Shown: positions 53,178 through 62,748 of the stretch, in pieces | Layout: every line of letters begins with the position of its first letter | Position numbering within the stretch: position 1 is the first letter of the stretch | Origin: an uncultured Alphaproteobacteria bacterium | GTDB taxonomy: Bacteria > Pseudomonadota > Alphaproteobacteria > Rhodobacterales > Rhodobacteraceae | Reading direction: 5' to 3' | NCBI GenBank assembly: GCA_902574225.1 | Contig: CACGMO010000002.1 | Location: 1 to 64,000, forward strand | DNA: 64,000 bases | Notes under the pieces: model-generated | Told to the model about the DNA's origin: nothing | The model's input: only the letters and a program-made list of their open reading frames with translations | Databases searched by the model: none | Program-made: the position numbers and the translations under genes

Positions 53178-54289
53178 TGATACGTAAAAAGTCTATAAGC
53201 ATTCGTTCTAAGAAAACCAACTACGATATATTTATAGGTAGAAATCTTTTAAAACAGAACAATAACTATCTTCAATTGGCTTTGGTAGGTAAGAAAATCG
53301 CTATTATTTCTGATAAAACAGTTCATAGGTTACAATATTCAAATTTTTTGGCTCAAATAAGCGATTTAAAAGTTGACCCTCACTTGTTTTTAATAGAACC
53401 AGGTGAAACTTCGAAGAACTGGAATGTTCTGAAAAAAGTTATTGATTGGCTAACTGATCTAAATTTTGACAGGACAGATTATGTTATCGCTTTTGGTGGA
53501 GGAGTAGTTGGAGATCTAGTATCTTTAGCTGCAAGTTTATTTCGTAGAGGAATAAATTTAATTCAAGTTCCGACAACCTTATTATCTCAAGTAGATAGTT
53601 CAGTAGGAGGCAAAACAGCTGTAAATAATGGGCCAGCAAAAAACTCTATTGGAACATTTTATCATCCCAAAGTTGTTTTTTGTGATACATCTTTTTTAAG
53701 CACCTTACCGGAGCGAGCATATCTTGCAGGATACGCAGAGGTTTTAAAAATGGCTCTTGTTTTTGATAAGGATTTTTACAAATTTTTAACAAAAAACCAG
53801 AAGCTTATATCATTGAGAGACGAAGTAGTTTTGTTGCGCATCATTGACAAATCTCTCGAACTAAAAAGCAAGGTTGTCGAAATCGATGAAACCGAGCAGG
53901 GAGAAAGAGCACTCTTAAATTTTGGTCATACCTTTGGACACGCTTTAGAGACTTATTTTAGCTACTCGGAAAAACTACTACATGGAGAAGCAGTCTCCCT
54001 CGGAATAGTTCTTGCTGCTCGTTTTTCTAACCAAGAGGGTTATTTGAGCGAACGCAAGCTTGAGATTATAGACGATCACTTGCACTCAATGAAACTTCCT
54101 ATCGTAACAACTCAAATTCATAATTCTAAGCTAGATATATTAAAACTGTTGACATTTATGAAACAAGACAAAAAAGTGATCGGCGACAATATTAACTTGA
54201 TTTTATTGAAAGATATAGGTAATGGCTTTATTGAAAGAAACGTGTCTTTTCAAAAATTAGAAAAATTTTTACAAGTTCAATTAAGTTAG
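53177..54289 (+). CDS. aroB: 3-dehydroquinate synthase
   Basis: 370 residues. NAD-binding and catalytic motifs: IAFGGGVVGDLVSLAAS, QVPTTLLSQVDSSVGGKTAVN, YAEVLKMALVFD, LNFGHTFGHALET and LLHGEAVSLG, the last two carrying zinc-ligand histidines. Second step of the shikimate pathway, cytoplasmic. The RND adaptor gene starts 3 bp after the stop. Confidence 0.96.
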   Translation: MIRKKSISIRSKKTNYDIFIGRNLLKQNNNYLQLALVGKKIAIISDKTVHRLQYSNFLAQISDLKVDPHLFLIEPGETSKNWNVLKKVIDWLTDLNFDRTDYVIAFGGGVVGDLVSLAASLFRRGINLIQVPTTLLSQVDSSVGGKTAVNNGPAKNSIGTFYHPKVVFCDTSFLSTLPERAYLAGYAEVLKMALVFDKDFYKFLTKNQKLISLRDEVVLLRIIDKSLELKSKVVEIDETEQGERALLNFGHTFGHALETYFSYSEKLLHGEAVSLGIVLAARFSNQEGYLSERKLEIIDDHLHSMKLPIVTTQIHNSKLDILKLLTFMKQDKKVIGDNINLILLKDIGNGFIERNVSFQKLEKFLQVQLS

Positions 54290-54292
54290 AGA

Positions 54293-55411
54293 ATGGTTAC
54301 CAAGCTCCATATTGATTTTAATAAACCGCTAAAACAAAAAGATAGATTGTTATCAATCTTTTTTTCTAGAAAAGCCGTAGCGGGATATATTATTTTAATA
54401 GTAGCTATTTGGATGATTCCTGGTTTATTTGTTGAGAATATAGAAAAAAGTGAGGCAATAAAACGAGATGATACTGAAAAGGTATTTGTAGTATCCGCTC
54501 AAAAAGTACAAAATCGCGATACCTTCAAGGTTGTGAGAGCCAGTGGCGTGCTAAAACCAGTCTTTGAAGTTGATGTCTTAAGTAAGAAAGACGGGGAAGT
54601 AAAAGAAATAGTAAAACAACGGGGGCAGCTGGTTGAAAAAAATGATGTTATTCTCGAAATAGATAAGGGAACCATACTGGCACAGCTAGAGGCTGGAGAG
54701 GCTGCCTTGAGATTAGAAGAGAAAAATTTTTCAATTACTGAAAGTCTATCGAAGAAAGATATGACATCGGAGTTGAATTTAGTTAGGGCTGAGGCCTCTT
54801 TGACACGAGCAAAAGCAGACATTGCCAATTTGCGAAATAATCTTAAAAACAGCACTGTTGTTGCAGGTATTGGTGGAGTTCTGGAGTTGTTAAATGTTGA
54901 AGCCGGTCAATTTGTCAAAAAAAATCAAAATATTGGAAAAATAATCGACCTTTCAAAAATGTTGCTCTTTGCACCAGTGGCTCAAACAGATGTTTCTAAA
55001 ATATCGCTAAGTGATGAAGTTGTAATCAATGTAACTGGAGTCGGAAACAGAAGGGGTGTAGTGAAACGTATAGCGTCTTCAGCCAGTGAGGCGACGCGAA
55101 CATTCATTGTTGAAATTGAAATTAATAATTCAGACAGGTCTTTGAAAGCGGGTATGAGTGCAGAGGTTGGTATTTTAGTCGAGAAGGTTCAGGCTTTTTC
55201 AATATCTCCAGCGCACCTAGCAATTGGAGAAGATGGGTCTTTAAAGGTAAAGACGGTGAGAAATAATATCGTTTTTGAGAATGATGTTTTGTTGGTGAGA
55301 ACCTCAGGTAATTTTGCTTTGGTTTCTGGGCTGCTAGATGATGATATCGTTTTAACAAATGGTCAGGCTTTTGTGAGCCCTGGAGACGAAATAGAGTATA
55401 AAATTAATTGA
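54293..55411 (+). CDS. RND efflux periplasmic adaptor (membrane fusion) protein
   Basis: 372 residues. One N-terminal transmembrane segment (about 29-46), then a lipoyl/barrel-sandwich part (GEVKEIVKQRGQLVEKNDVILEIDK), an alpha-helical hairpin (about 125-175) and beta-barrel. Links the inner-membrane pump to an outer-membrane channel. It is 3 bp after aroB and 9 bp before the permease gene; no TolC-like gene is in the window. Confidence 0.92.
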   Translation: MVTKLHIDFNKPLKQKDRLLSIFFSRKAVAGYIILIVAIWMIPGLFVENIEKSEAIKRDDTEKVFVVSAQKVQNRDTFKVVRASGVLKPVFEVDVLSKKDGEVKEIVKQRGQLVEKNDVILEIDKGTILAQLEAGEAALRLEEKNFSITESLSKKDMTSELNLVRAEASLTRAKADIANLRNNLKNSTVVAGIGGVLELLNVEAGQFVKKNQNIGKIIDLSKMLLFAPVAQTDVSKISLSDEVVINVTGVGNRRGVVKRIASSASEATRTFIVEIEINNSDRSLKAGMSAEVGILVEKVQAFSISPAHLAIGEDGSLKVKTVRNNIVFENDVLLVRTSGNFALVSGLLDDDIVLTNGQAFVSPGDEIEYKIN

Positions 55412-55420
55412 GAATAAAAC

Positions 55421-58400
55421 ATGAAATCAATAATTGAAGGCTGCTTTAAAAGACCTGGTGCCGTAATTTTGGCCCTTCTATTGATCTTCTTTTCAGGTAT
55501 CAATGCATTCCTATCTATACCTAAAGAAGCTTCACCAGACGTAGAAATTCCTGTCGCATATGTAAGTGTAGCGTATGAAGGTATATCTCCCTCTGATGCA
55601 GAAAAGTTGTTAACTAAGCCACTTGAAAAACAGCTCAAAACAGTTGCAGGATTAAAAAAAATGACCTCAGCGGCGACGGAAGGTTATACATCCATAACGG
55701 TTGAGTTTAATGCAGGTGAGGATATAGACCTTGTTCTAGAGGACGTCCGGCAAGCTGTAGACGATGCAAAAAAAGATTTACCAAAAAATGCAGAAGAACC
55801 AAAGGTAACAGAAATAAGTTTGGCACTGTTCCCAATCTTGTCAGTGTCTTTGTCTGGAAACGTTCCGGAGTCTTCTCTGATAAACATCGCAAATAATATT
55901 AAAGAAAAAGTTGAAAGTGTAGCCGGTGTTCTAGAGGTAGAAGTGGGGGGTGACAGAAAAGAGGTGATAGAAATACTTATTGATGCTAGTTCTATAGAAT
56001 CTTACGGTATAAACCCACAAAACGTCATTGGATTGGTGGCGGCTAATAATCAATTAGTAACCGCAGGTGCTATTGAAAATGAAAATGGTAGATTGGTTGT
56101 TAAAGTACCTGGGGTTGTTGAAACATTAGATGAACTTTTTGCAATGCCTATAAAAATCGCGGACGGTACCACTATAAATTTTGGTGATATTGCGATTATA
56201 AGAAGAACTTTTGAAGATAAGAAAAGTTGGTCCAGAGTCAATGGTAAACCAGCTGTGGTTTTAGATATAAAAAAGAGAGTAGGATCGAATATAATCGACG
56301 TAGTTGATGCCTCAAAAAAGGTAATTTCTGAGGAAGTGTCTAACATTCCGGGAAATATTAATGTAGATTATTTATTTGACGAATCTAAGTCGGTCAGAAA
56401 TTTACTTAATGATTTGGGAAACAACGTTTTCGCTGCAGTTTTAATCGTCTTAGTAATAGTAGTGCTGGCATTAGGAATAAAAAATGCTCTTTTAATTGGG
56501 TTTGCAATACCGAGCAGTTTTCTTCTTGGTTTTATCATTTTGAGCTACTTTGGGGTAACTATGAATATAATCGTCTTATTTTCTCTTATACTCGTAGCAG
56601 GTATTCTGGTAGATGGAGTTATTGTTACAACTGAGTATGCTGACCGAAAAATATCTTTGGGCCATGATAGAAGAGCTGCCTACTTAGAGGGTTCGGTAAG
56701 AATGTCGTGGCCCATAATAGCCTCTACAGTAACCACTTTGATGGTCTTTTTTCCTTTGTTGGTTTGGCCTGGTATCGTTGGTCAATTTATGAAATATTTG
56801 CCAATAACAATGATTGTCGTTTTGTCAGCATCTCTTTTAATGGCCTTGATATTCATTCCAATATTAGGAAGCTTTCTCGGAAAAATTTCGACTGAAAAAA
56901 GAACCAAAACAACGCCTCCGAAACTTTATAAAGATATTCTTAAAATCTCAGTAACACGACCGATACTTTCGATTTTTTTGGTGGGTTTATTGATAGTGGG
57001 ATCTTACTCGGCATATTTTTCTGCTAAATTAGGAGTTCAATTTTTCCCAGATATTGAACCAGAACAAGCAGTTGTTCAAATTCTTTCAAGGGGTGACCTG
57101 TCTGCTTCAGAAAAAAATTCTTTAGTGAAAGATACAGAGGCTTCAATTTCTAATTTAAATGGCGTAGATATAAATTTTGCAAAAACGGGAGCTGACGGAA
57201 GGACTAAAGATCTAGTAGGTTCGGTTCGAACCATTTTCTCTGATTGGGATGAACGTGAAACAGCCGCTGATTTAATGGAACGCATGAGAGGGAGTGTTAA
57301 ATTTTTAGAAGGCGCTAACATAAATATAGTGGCGCAGAAGGAAGGCCCGGGAGGTCAAGGAAAGCCAGTAAGAATTGAAATAACGGGCACTGACTTTGAT
57401 CAATTGAACAAAGCGTTATTTGTTATTAGACAGAAAATGAATAAAATAGATGGTTTTATTGATATTTCAGATAATTTGCCATCTCCTGGCTTAGAATGGA
57501 ATTTAAATATCGATAGAGAAATAGCCGCTAGACATGGTGTTACAGTTGCTAGTTTGGGCACAATGGTAAAGTTACTTACCAAAGGAGTTAAGGTTTCAGA
57601 TTACAGGCCAGACGATACAGACGAAGAGCTTGAGGTATTTTTGAGATACATAAAGTCTGAACGAAATTTAGACAGACTTCAGGAATTACGAGTTCCTACA
57701 TCCGACGGAAGATATGTGCCGTTGTCAGTATTTGCTGAACTTACGCCAGAAAAAAAGGGAGGCACTATATCTCGTTTAGATGGAAACAGACTTCGATCTA
57801 TAGAGGCAAATGTGAAGGAAGGAGTACAAGCACCGTTTTTAATTGAAAAACTTAAAAGTGAAATAGAGAATGTAACTTTCCCAAAAAGTGTGAGCGTAAA
57901 CTTTGCAGGTGAAGATGAAGATATCAAGGAAACACAAGCTTTTCTTGGGCAATCCCTAGTTTTCTCTCTCGTATTAATGTCAATTGTTTTAATGATCCAG
58001 TTTAATTCAGCATGGCAAACTATCGTAACGATGTCTGCAATCATTTTATCAACGGGCGGTATATTCTTGTTACTCTTTTTGACAGAAAGACCTTTTGGTG
58101 TCGTTATGTCCATGCTTGGTCTGATTGCACTTGCAGGTATTGTTGTAAATAATAATATTGTTTTGATTGATACCTTTAATGAATATAAAAGAAAAGGACA
58201 TAACCATAGAGAAGCTGCTTACATGGCAGGACTTACACGGTTTAGGCCCGTTATTCTGACAGCTATTACAACGATATTAGGCCTTGTTCCGATGGTCTTC
58301 AGTCTAACCATAAGATTTTCTGAACGAGATATACTTGTGGGAGCTCCTTCTTCTCAGTGGTGGGTCGATCTCTCTAGTACAATTGCTGGAGGACTGACTT

Positions 58401-58531
58401 TTGCCACGTTCCTCACGCTAATAGCCACCCCAGCCTTGCTGGTGATCGGAAGGACATCAGTTTTCTCAATAAAAGATAAATTAGTCACTCTATTAAAAAC
58501 AAAGCTTAGTACAAAAACCGTATCAACTTAG
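55421..58531 (+). CDS. RND-family efflux permease
   Basis: 1036 residues, with the RND pattern of 12 transmembrane segments and two large periplasmic loops (about 32-330 and 540-850). IPKEASPDVEIPVAYVSV, VRQAVDDAKKDLP and AGILVDGVIVTTEYADRK are family blocks; the proton-relay region has a single Asp (VDG) where drug pumps have two (DD). Inner-membrane proton-driven exporter; substrate unknown. The gene is followed by a terminator that lies within the end of the convergent C1-module gene. Confidence 0.93.
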   Translation: MKSIIEGCFKRPGAVILALLLIFFSGINAFLSIPKEASPDVEIPVAYVSVAYEGISPSDAEKLLTKPLEKQLKTVAGLKKMTSAATEGYTSITVEFNAGEDIDLVLEDVRQAVDDAKKDLPKNAEEPKVTEISLALFPILSVSLSGNVPESSLINIANNIKEKVESVAGVLEVEVGGDRKEVIEILIDASSIESYGINPQNVIGLVAANNQLVTAGAIENENGRLVVKVPGVVETLDELFAMPIKIADGTTINFGDIAIIRRTFEDKKSWSRVNGKPAVVLDIKKRVGSNIIDVVDASKKVISEEVSNIPGNINVDYLFDESKSVRNLLNDLGNNVFAAVLIVLVIVVLALGIKNALLIGFAIPSSFLLGFIILSYFGVTMNIIVLFSLILVAGILVDGVIVTTEYADRKISLGHDRRAAYLEGSVRMSWPIIASTVTTLMVFFPLLVWPGIVGQFMKYLPITMIVVLSASLLMALIFIPILGSFLGKISTEKRTKTTPPKLYKDILKISVTRPILSIFLVGLLIVGSYSAYFSAKLGVQFFPDIEPEQAVVQILSRGDLSASEKNSLVKDTEASISNLNGVDINFAKTGADGRTKDLVGSVRTIFSDWDERETAADLMERMRGSVKFLEGANINIVAQKEGPGGQGKPVRIEITGTDFDQLNKALFVIRQKMNKIDGFIDISDNLPSPGLEWNLNIDREIAARHGVTVASLGTMVKLLTKGVKVSDYRPDDTDEELEVFLRYIKSERNLDRLQELRVPTSDGRYVPLSVFAELTPEKKGGTISRLDGNRLRSIEANVKEGVQAPFLIEKLKSEIENVTFPKSVSVNFAGEDEDIKETQAFLGQSLVFSLVLMSIVLMIQFNSAWQTIVTMSAIILSTGGIFLLLFLTERPFGVVMSMLGLIALAGIVVNNNIVLIDTFNEYKRKGHNHREAAYMAGLTRFRPVILTAITTILGLVPMVFSLTIRFSERDILVGAPSSQWWVDLSSTIAGGLTFATFLTLIATPALLVIGRTSVFSIKDKLVTLLKTKLSTKTVST

Positions 58532-60543
58532 CGCTGCCTTCGCAGCCTTTTTTGATTAAAGTTCACGTTTGGTAGTTCTTTAAGCTTAAAAAGCTCTGGA
58601 TGGGTAGAACTGTTGTTAGGAAAGGCAGAGCCTTCTACAAAGTGTTTTTGAAAACTGGGCTCAACAGCAGTTTCAATTTTATGGACTTTTCTTACGAGCG
58701 AAGAGATTTCTCTCCTCGAGCTTACATCTAAAAGAGCGATGATCGCTCCAGCACCTGCCGAGTTTCCACTCGCCACAATTTGGCTGACTTGCCCATCAGG
58801 TACTAGACCAATAATTAAAGCATGTTCGGGAGATATCTGTGAGCCAAAAGCGCCTGCCAGTAAAATACTATCTATTTTGTTAACTCCGCTTTTTTCCAAT
58901 AAAATTTTAAAGCTTGCATGTAGGGCTGCTTTAGCGAGTTGAATTGCTCTGATATCCATGTTTGTTATAGATAATGAAACGTTGTTATCATTATATAAGA
59001 GATAGGAATTTGTTCTTTCAGAACTAGTACACCTATTTGAACCAGTTTGTGCTGCTGAACCAATCAATCCATTAGCATCTAGTAGCCCAGCTAAACGCAT
59101 TTCTGCAACTGCTTCTATAATTCCAGATCCACAAATACCCGTTACTCCAACCCCAGATATGTTTTCTGAAAAGCCTTCTTCATTAGACCATTGCTCACAA
59201 CCTATAACTTTAAAACGTGGTTCTTTGGTAATTGGATCTATGCGAACTCGTTCAATAGCGCCAGGTGCTGCTCTTTGACCTGCTGAAATCTGTGCTCCTT
59301 CAAGTGCTGGACCAGTTGGGCAAGAACAAGCAAAAATTTCCTCGCCTTTGGCTAGAAGTATTTCGGCGTTAGTTCCAATGTCAATTAAAAGAGTAGTGGT
59401 ATCTTTTAACTTCTCTGGCTGTTCTGCTATCAAAACAGATGCAGCGTCGGCACCAACGTGTCCCCCAATGCATGGCACTGTATAAACATAGCTTTCTGGA
59501 TTTAGAATTATACCTATATCCTCTGATTTTATATTGAGGCTGTCTGAAAACGCCAGAGGAAATGGGGCTTGACCCAGTTCCTTCGGATCAATCCCAAGAA
59601 GAAGATGATGCATAATGGGATTAGCAACAAAAACAATTTCAAAAACGCTATCTAGTTTGATCCCATGTTTTTCTGCAATTTTTCTTGTAAGCTCATTTAT
59701 ACCCTGTATGACTGAATTATTTAAAGTCGCTAAACCTTTTTCCTCCATCATGCAATATGAAACTCTACTCATGACGTCTTCACCATACCTTATCTGTGGG
59801 TTCATTATACCCATACTGCCAACAATATTCCCTGAGTTTAAATCACAAAGAGTAGCTGCAATTGAGGTTGAACCTAAATCAATTGCTACCCCAAATGCTG
59901 GTATCTCGGAATATCCAGAGTGAATGTCTAAAATTTCTGGAACGGTGTTTTCTTTATAATATAGTAAAACCGTGATTCCCCAATTACCTCTCCTCAATTT
60001 CTCCTGTAAATCTTTGAGAACCCGAACACTGCATGTAACCCCTTGAATATTCCAATCATCCTTCAAACTAATTTTTAGGCGTTCAAAGTCGCTCTCAAGA
60101 GAATCAAGTTGTGGCTCAGAAACCTGAACATAAAAGGCTTTTACCGATGTATTAAGAGAGAAATCGCGCAAACTGGTTTCTTTTTTTATAATCTGTTTAT
60201 GAATTTGACTATCCTCAGGAACATCTACCACTAAATCACCAAGAATTTTTGTTTGGCATCCAAGCCTTCTCTCCTCAGATAAATGAAATTTATTTCTATA
60301 GATAAGCTCAGTTTCATTTCTTTCTGACACGCTTGTTTGTTTGGAACGAATATTTAATTTGTTAAATTCTCCAAAAGTTAGCTCTACCTGACATTTTGAG
60401 CACCTGCCCCGCGCACCACAGATGCTATTTAAGTCTACAGAGAATTTTTGAGCAGCCTCAAGTATAGTGGTTCCTTTTTTTACGCGCCCCCTTATTCCTG
60501 AGGGTGTAAATACAATGGTCGCTGAAGAATTTCTGTTTTCCAT
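58528..60543 (-). CDS. RACo-like corrinoid-activating ASKHA-domain ATPase with N-terminal ferredoxin
   Basis: 671 residues. The N-terminal 2Fe-2S ferredoxin uses C42, C48, C51 (CGARGRCSKC) and C96. The rest is an ASKHA-fold activase: FGVAIDLGSTSIAATLCDL phosphate loop, LLIDIGTNAEILLAKG and CPTGPALEGAQIS. Such proteins reduce inactive Co(II) corrinoid to Co(I) at the cost of ATP, keeping corrinoid methyltransferases active. Last gene of a leftward four-gene unit. Its 3' end overlaps the RND permease gene by 4 bp. Confidence 0.9.
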   Translation of the reverse strand: MENRNSSATIVFTPSGIRGRVKKGTTILEAAQKFSVDLNSICGARGRCSKCQVELTFGEFNKLNIRSKQTSVSERNETELIYRNKFHLSEERRLGCQTKILGDLVVDVPEDSQIHKQIIKKETSLRDFSLNTSVKAFYVQVSEPQLDSLESDFERLKISLKDDWNIQGVTCSVRVLKDLQEKLRRGNWGITVLLYYKENTVPEILDIHSGYSEIPAFGVAIDLGSTSIAATLCDLNSGNIVGSMGIMNPQIRYGEDVMSRVSYCMMEEKGLATLNNSVIQGINELTRKIAEKHGIKLDSVFEIVFVANPIMHHLLLGIDPKELGQAPFPLAFSDSLNIKSEDIGIILNPESYVYTVPCIGGHVGADAASVLIAEQPEKLKDTTTLLIDIGTNAEILLAKGEEIFACSCPTGPALEGAQISAGQRAAPGAIERVRIDPITKEPRFKVIGCEQWSNEEGFSENISGVGVTGICGSGIIEAVAEMRLAGLLDANGLIGSAAQTGSNRCTSSERTNSYLLYNDNNVSLSITNMDIRAIQLAKAALHASFKILLEKSGVNKIDSILLAGAFGSQISPEHALIIGLVPDGQVSQIVASGNSAGAGAIIALLDVSSRREISSLVRKVHKIETAVEPSFQKHFVEGSAFPNNSSTHPELFKLKELPNVNFNQKRLRRQR
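58533..58553 (+). terminator. Rho-independent terminator for the aroK-aroB-RND operon
   Basis: GCTGC-CTTC-GCAGC (5-bp stem, 4-nt loop) followed by C and six Ts. It lies inside the last codons of the convergent corrinoid-activase gene, whose stop is at 58528, so the same bases encode the RRLRRQ-type protein end and a transcription stop for the opposite strand. Confidence 0.75.
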
Positions 60544-60552
60544 TCAATAATC

Positions 60553-61467
60553 TTATAATCTTTGCCGACGTCTTCTTGAAGTTCTCGTGCCCACAGTCCC
60601 GCCTTCCACAACTCTATTACTTTTGATCCAGTTTGCCCCATTAGGATCATGGTTCATTAAAAAGTCTGCTGACCTTATGGCATTAATTTCATTTTCATTA
60701 GTAGGGTTCATTATCGCACTTGTTAGGCCAGAACAAATGGCCATTGATAAATAAGAAGCATTAATTCCATGTCTATTAGGCAGTCCAAAAGAAATATTAG
60801 ATGCTCCACAAGTTGAGTTAACACCTACTTCACGAAGTTTTTTAACCAAGTCAAAAACTTGCAAACCAGCAGTCGCCATGGCACCAATAGGCATAACCAA
60901 AGGATCTACAACAATATCGCTCTTGGGTATTCCATAATCAGCAGCTCTATTAATTATTTTTTTTGCTACTTGAAAACGTACTTCTGGATTTTCAGATATT
61001 CCTGTGTCGTCGTTAGATATCGCAACAACGGGTACATTGTACTTTTTGACTAGTGGAAGAATTGTCTCCAATCTCTCTTCTTCGCCTGTAACTGAATTAA
61101 GAAGAGGACGTCCCTTTGCCGCCTCGAGACCAGCTTCTAAAGCAGCAGGTACGGAACTATCTATACAAATTGGAACATCAGTCAAACTTTGAACTAAGTT
61201 TATTAACTTTTTAATTAACGGTGGTTCTGTGATATTTGGATCAGGGTTATCATTATAAACAACACCAGCATTTACATCGAGGATATGAGCACCACACTTA
61301 ACTTGATTGAGTGCGTCCTTTTCTACAGTAGAAAAATCCTCGTTTTGTAGCTCTAGTGAAAGCTTTTTTCTTCCTGTAGGATTTATTCTTTCTCCAATTA
61401 TGCAAAACGGTTCATCAAAACCAATTTTTACTGTTTTGGATAATGACTCAATTATGGTGACACTCAT
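60553..61467 (-). CDS. Methyltetrahydrofolate:corrinoid methyltransferase (pterin-binding family)
   Basis: 304 residues of the dihydropteroate-synthase-like TIM barrel used by AcsE, MtgA and MetH: IIGERINPTGRKKL, AHILDVNAGV, ICIDSSVPAALEAGL, PLLNSVTGEEERL and GASNISFGLPNRHGIN are the pterin-binding motifs. It would move a methyl group between a corrinoid protein and tetrahydrofolate. It is 9 bp from the activase gene. A folate-synthesis DHPS (FolP) is less likely because GERINPTG and the NRHGIN loop belong to the methyltransferase group. Confidence 0.9.
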   Translation of the reverse strand: MSVTIIESLSKTVKIGFDEPFCIIGERINPTGRKKLSLELQNEDFSTVEKDALNQVKCGAHILDVNAGVVYNDNPDPNITEPPLIKKLINLVQSLTDVPICIDSSVPAALEAGLEAAKGRPLLNSVTGEEERLETILPLVKKYNVPVVAISNDDTGISENPEVRFQVAKKIINRAADYGIPKSDIVVDPLVMPIGAMATAGLQVFDLVKKLREVGVNSTCGASNISFGLPNRHGINASYLSMAICSGLTSAIMNPTNENEINAIRSADFLMNHDPNGANWIKSNRVVEGGTVGTRTSRRRRQRL

Positions 61468-61475
61468 TTTTCCTC

Positions 61476-62336
61476 CTAAGCGGGTATGCTCATATTTCTT
61501 GCAAACGCTGCACTTGCTTCTATTCCTCCCAAAGGAAAAAAATGCAACGAGTGTACATTTCTGAAAAGCTTGTTTTTTTTGTATGATTTTAAAGTATCAA
61601 CCATCTCTGTTGGTTCAAAAGGTAATAGCAGTTTAGTTAAATCCTTAGCTCGCTTTTTTAAGACTGATATTGAAGGTCCAACTCCACACATAATTGCATA
61701 CTTAATTAGGGTTTGCAGTCTTGTTGGTCCAGCAAGGCCTAAGCTTATTGGTAAATCAATTTGTTCTCTTTCCAGTACTTTTAACCATTCTATGACAGGT
61801 CGAAGATCAAAACAAAATTGGGTGGTTATTCCAATTTTCAATTTTGTTTTTAGTGCAAATTTTTGTTTTGCCTTAAGAGCGTTAACAGTTTTTTCTAGAG
61901 TCCCATCTTTATCAATGTCTTTATTCCCCTCTGGATGGCCTGCGATTTGAATTTTTTTAAATGCATGTTTTTCAAAGATCCCAGTTTCTAACATTTGAAT
62001 GGAATTAAATAGCTCTCCTTTTGGGTTTTTCCCATTTCCTGCGAGCAATAAACTTTGATTGACGCCTAAAGACGAATACTCTTTAACCCAATCTTCAAGT
62101 TCACCTGTGTTACGGATAATTCTTGCTGGGATATGAGGCATTGGGGCCATTCCCTCAGATATTAATCTTTTACAGGTAAAAAACATTTCTTCAATCGGTG
62201 TGTCTTCTAAATGCGCGACATAAACTGTTGTTTTCTTTGGCAGTATTCTTCCGAAGTCGTCAACTTTTTTTGCTGTTCTAGGCATAACCTCTATTGAAAA
62301 AGTCGTGGGGTCATTTGTTAAAGTATTTGTGTCCAC
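61476..62336 (-). CDS. MetF-like methylenetetrahydrofolate reductase family protein
   Basis: 286 residues. FSIEVMPRTAKK holds the family's catalytic Glu, with MPHIPAR, LLLAGNGKNPKGEL and TTQFCFDLRPV as flavin- and folate-binding blocks of the MetF TIM barrel. In this module it would run in the direction methyl-THF to methylene-THF, letting methyl groups be oxidised. Its start overlaps the upstream small gene stop by one base. Confidence 0.87.
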   Translation of the reverse strand: MDTNTLTNDPTTFSIEVMPRTAKKVDDFGRILPKKTTVYVAHLEDTPIEEMFFTCKRLISEGMAPMPHIPARIIRNTGELEDWVKEYSSLGVNQSLLLAGNGKNPKGELFNSIQMLETGIFEKHAFKKIQIAGHPEGNKDIDKDGTLEKTVNALKAKQKFALKTKLKIGITTQFCFDLRPVIEWLKVLEREQIDLPISLGLAGPTRLQTLIKYAIMCGVGPSISVLKKRAKDLTKLLLPFEPTEMVDTLKSYKKNKLFRNVHSLHFFPLGGIEASAAFARNMSIPA

Positions 62337-62638
62337 TAAGATAATCCCCCATTTTCAATAAGATCATTTAATTTCTTATTATCATAGTCAACTTCAAATC
62401 TTTTATTCTCTTTGCTAATTATATCTTCCAAAGATCCTTCACATAAAATGGGAGTCGTTTTTCTCCATTCCTTTAAGTAAGAATCTGTATCAATAAAATT
62501 TAGTTTCATAGCGCATTTATCGATGGCTTTTTCGAAGCGATCAGGCAGTTTTACTTTTTTTGCTTTACGCCCTTTGCCTACAATAAATTGAGCAGGAATA
62601 TCTCTCCAAAAAATATAAACAACTTGCTGAGAAGGCAT
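62336..62638 (-). CDS. Small 'virulence factor' family protein (PF13769-type) of the C1 module
   Basis: 100 residues. The N-terminus YIFWRDIPAQFIVGKGRKAK and LPDRFEKAIDKCAM match the small conserved protein called 'virulence factor' in databases, which I recall as co-occurring with MttB-type methyltransferases and MetF in marine alphaproteobacteria. Function unknown. First gene of the four-gene leftward unit, overlapping the MetF-like gene start by one base. Confidence 0.8.
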   Translation of the reverse strand: MPSQQVVYIFWRDIPAQFIVGKGRKAKKVKLPDRFEKAIDKCAMKLNFIDTDSYLKEWRKTTPILCEGSLEDIISKENKRFEVDYDNKKLNDLIENGGLS

Positions 62639-62748
62639 CTATTTTTATTCCTGTAAAAAGTTTTTATTGAGTTATAAGTTGCCTAATCATATAAGCAACT
62701 ACATGTTGCTATAAAAGTTTATTTTTTTCCACTTGTTTTTAAAAAAAT

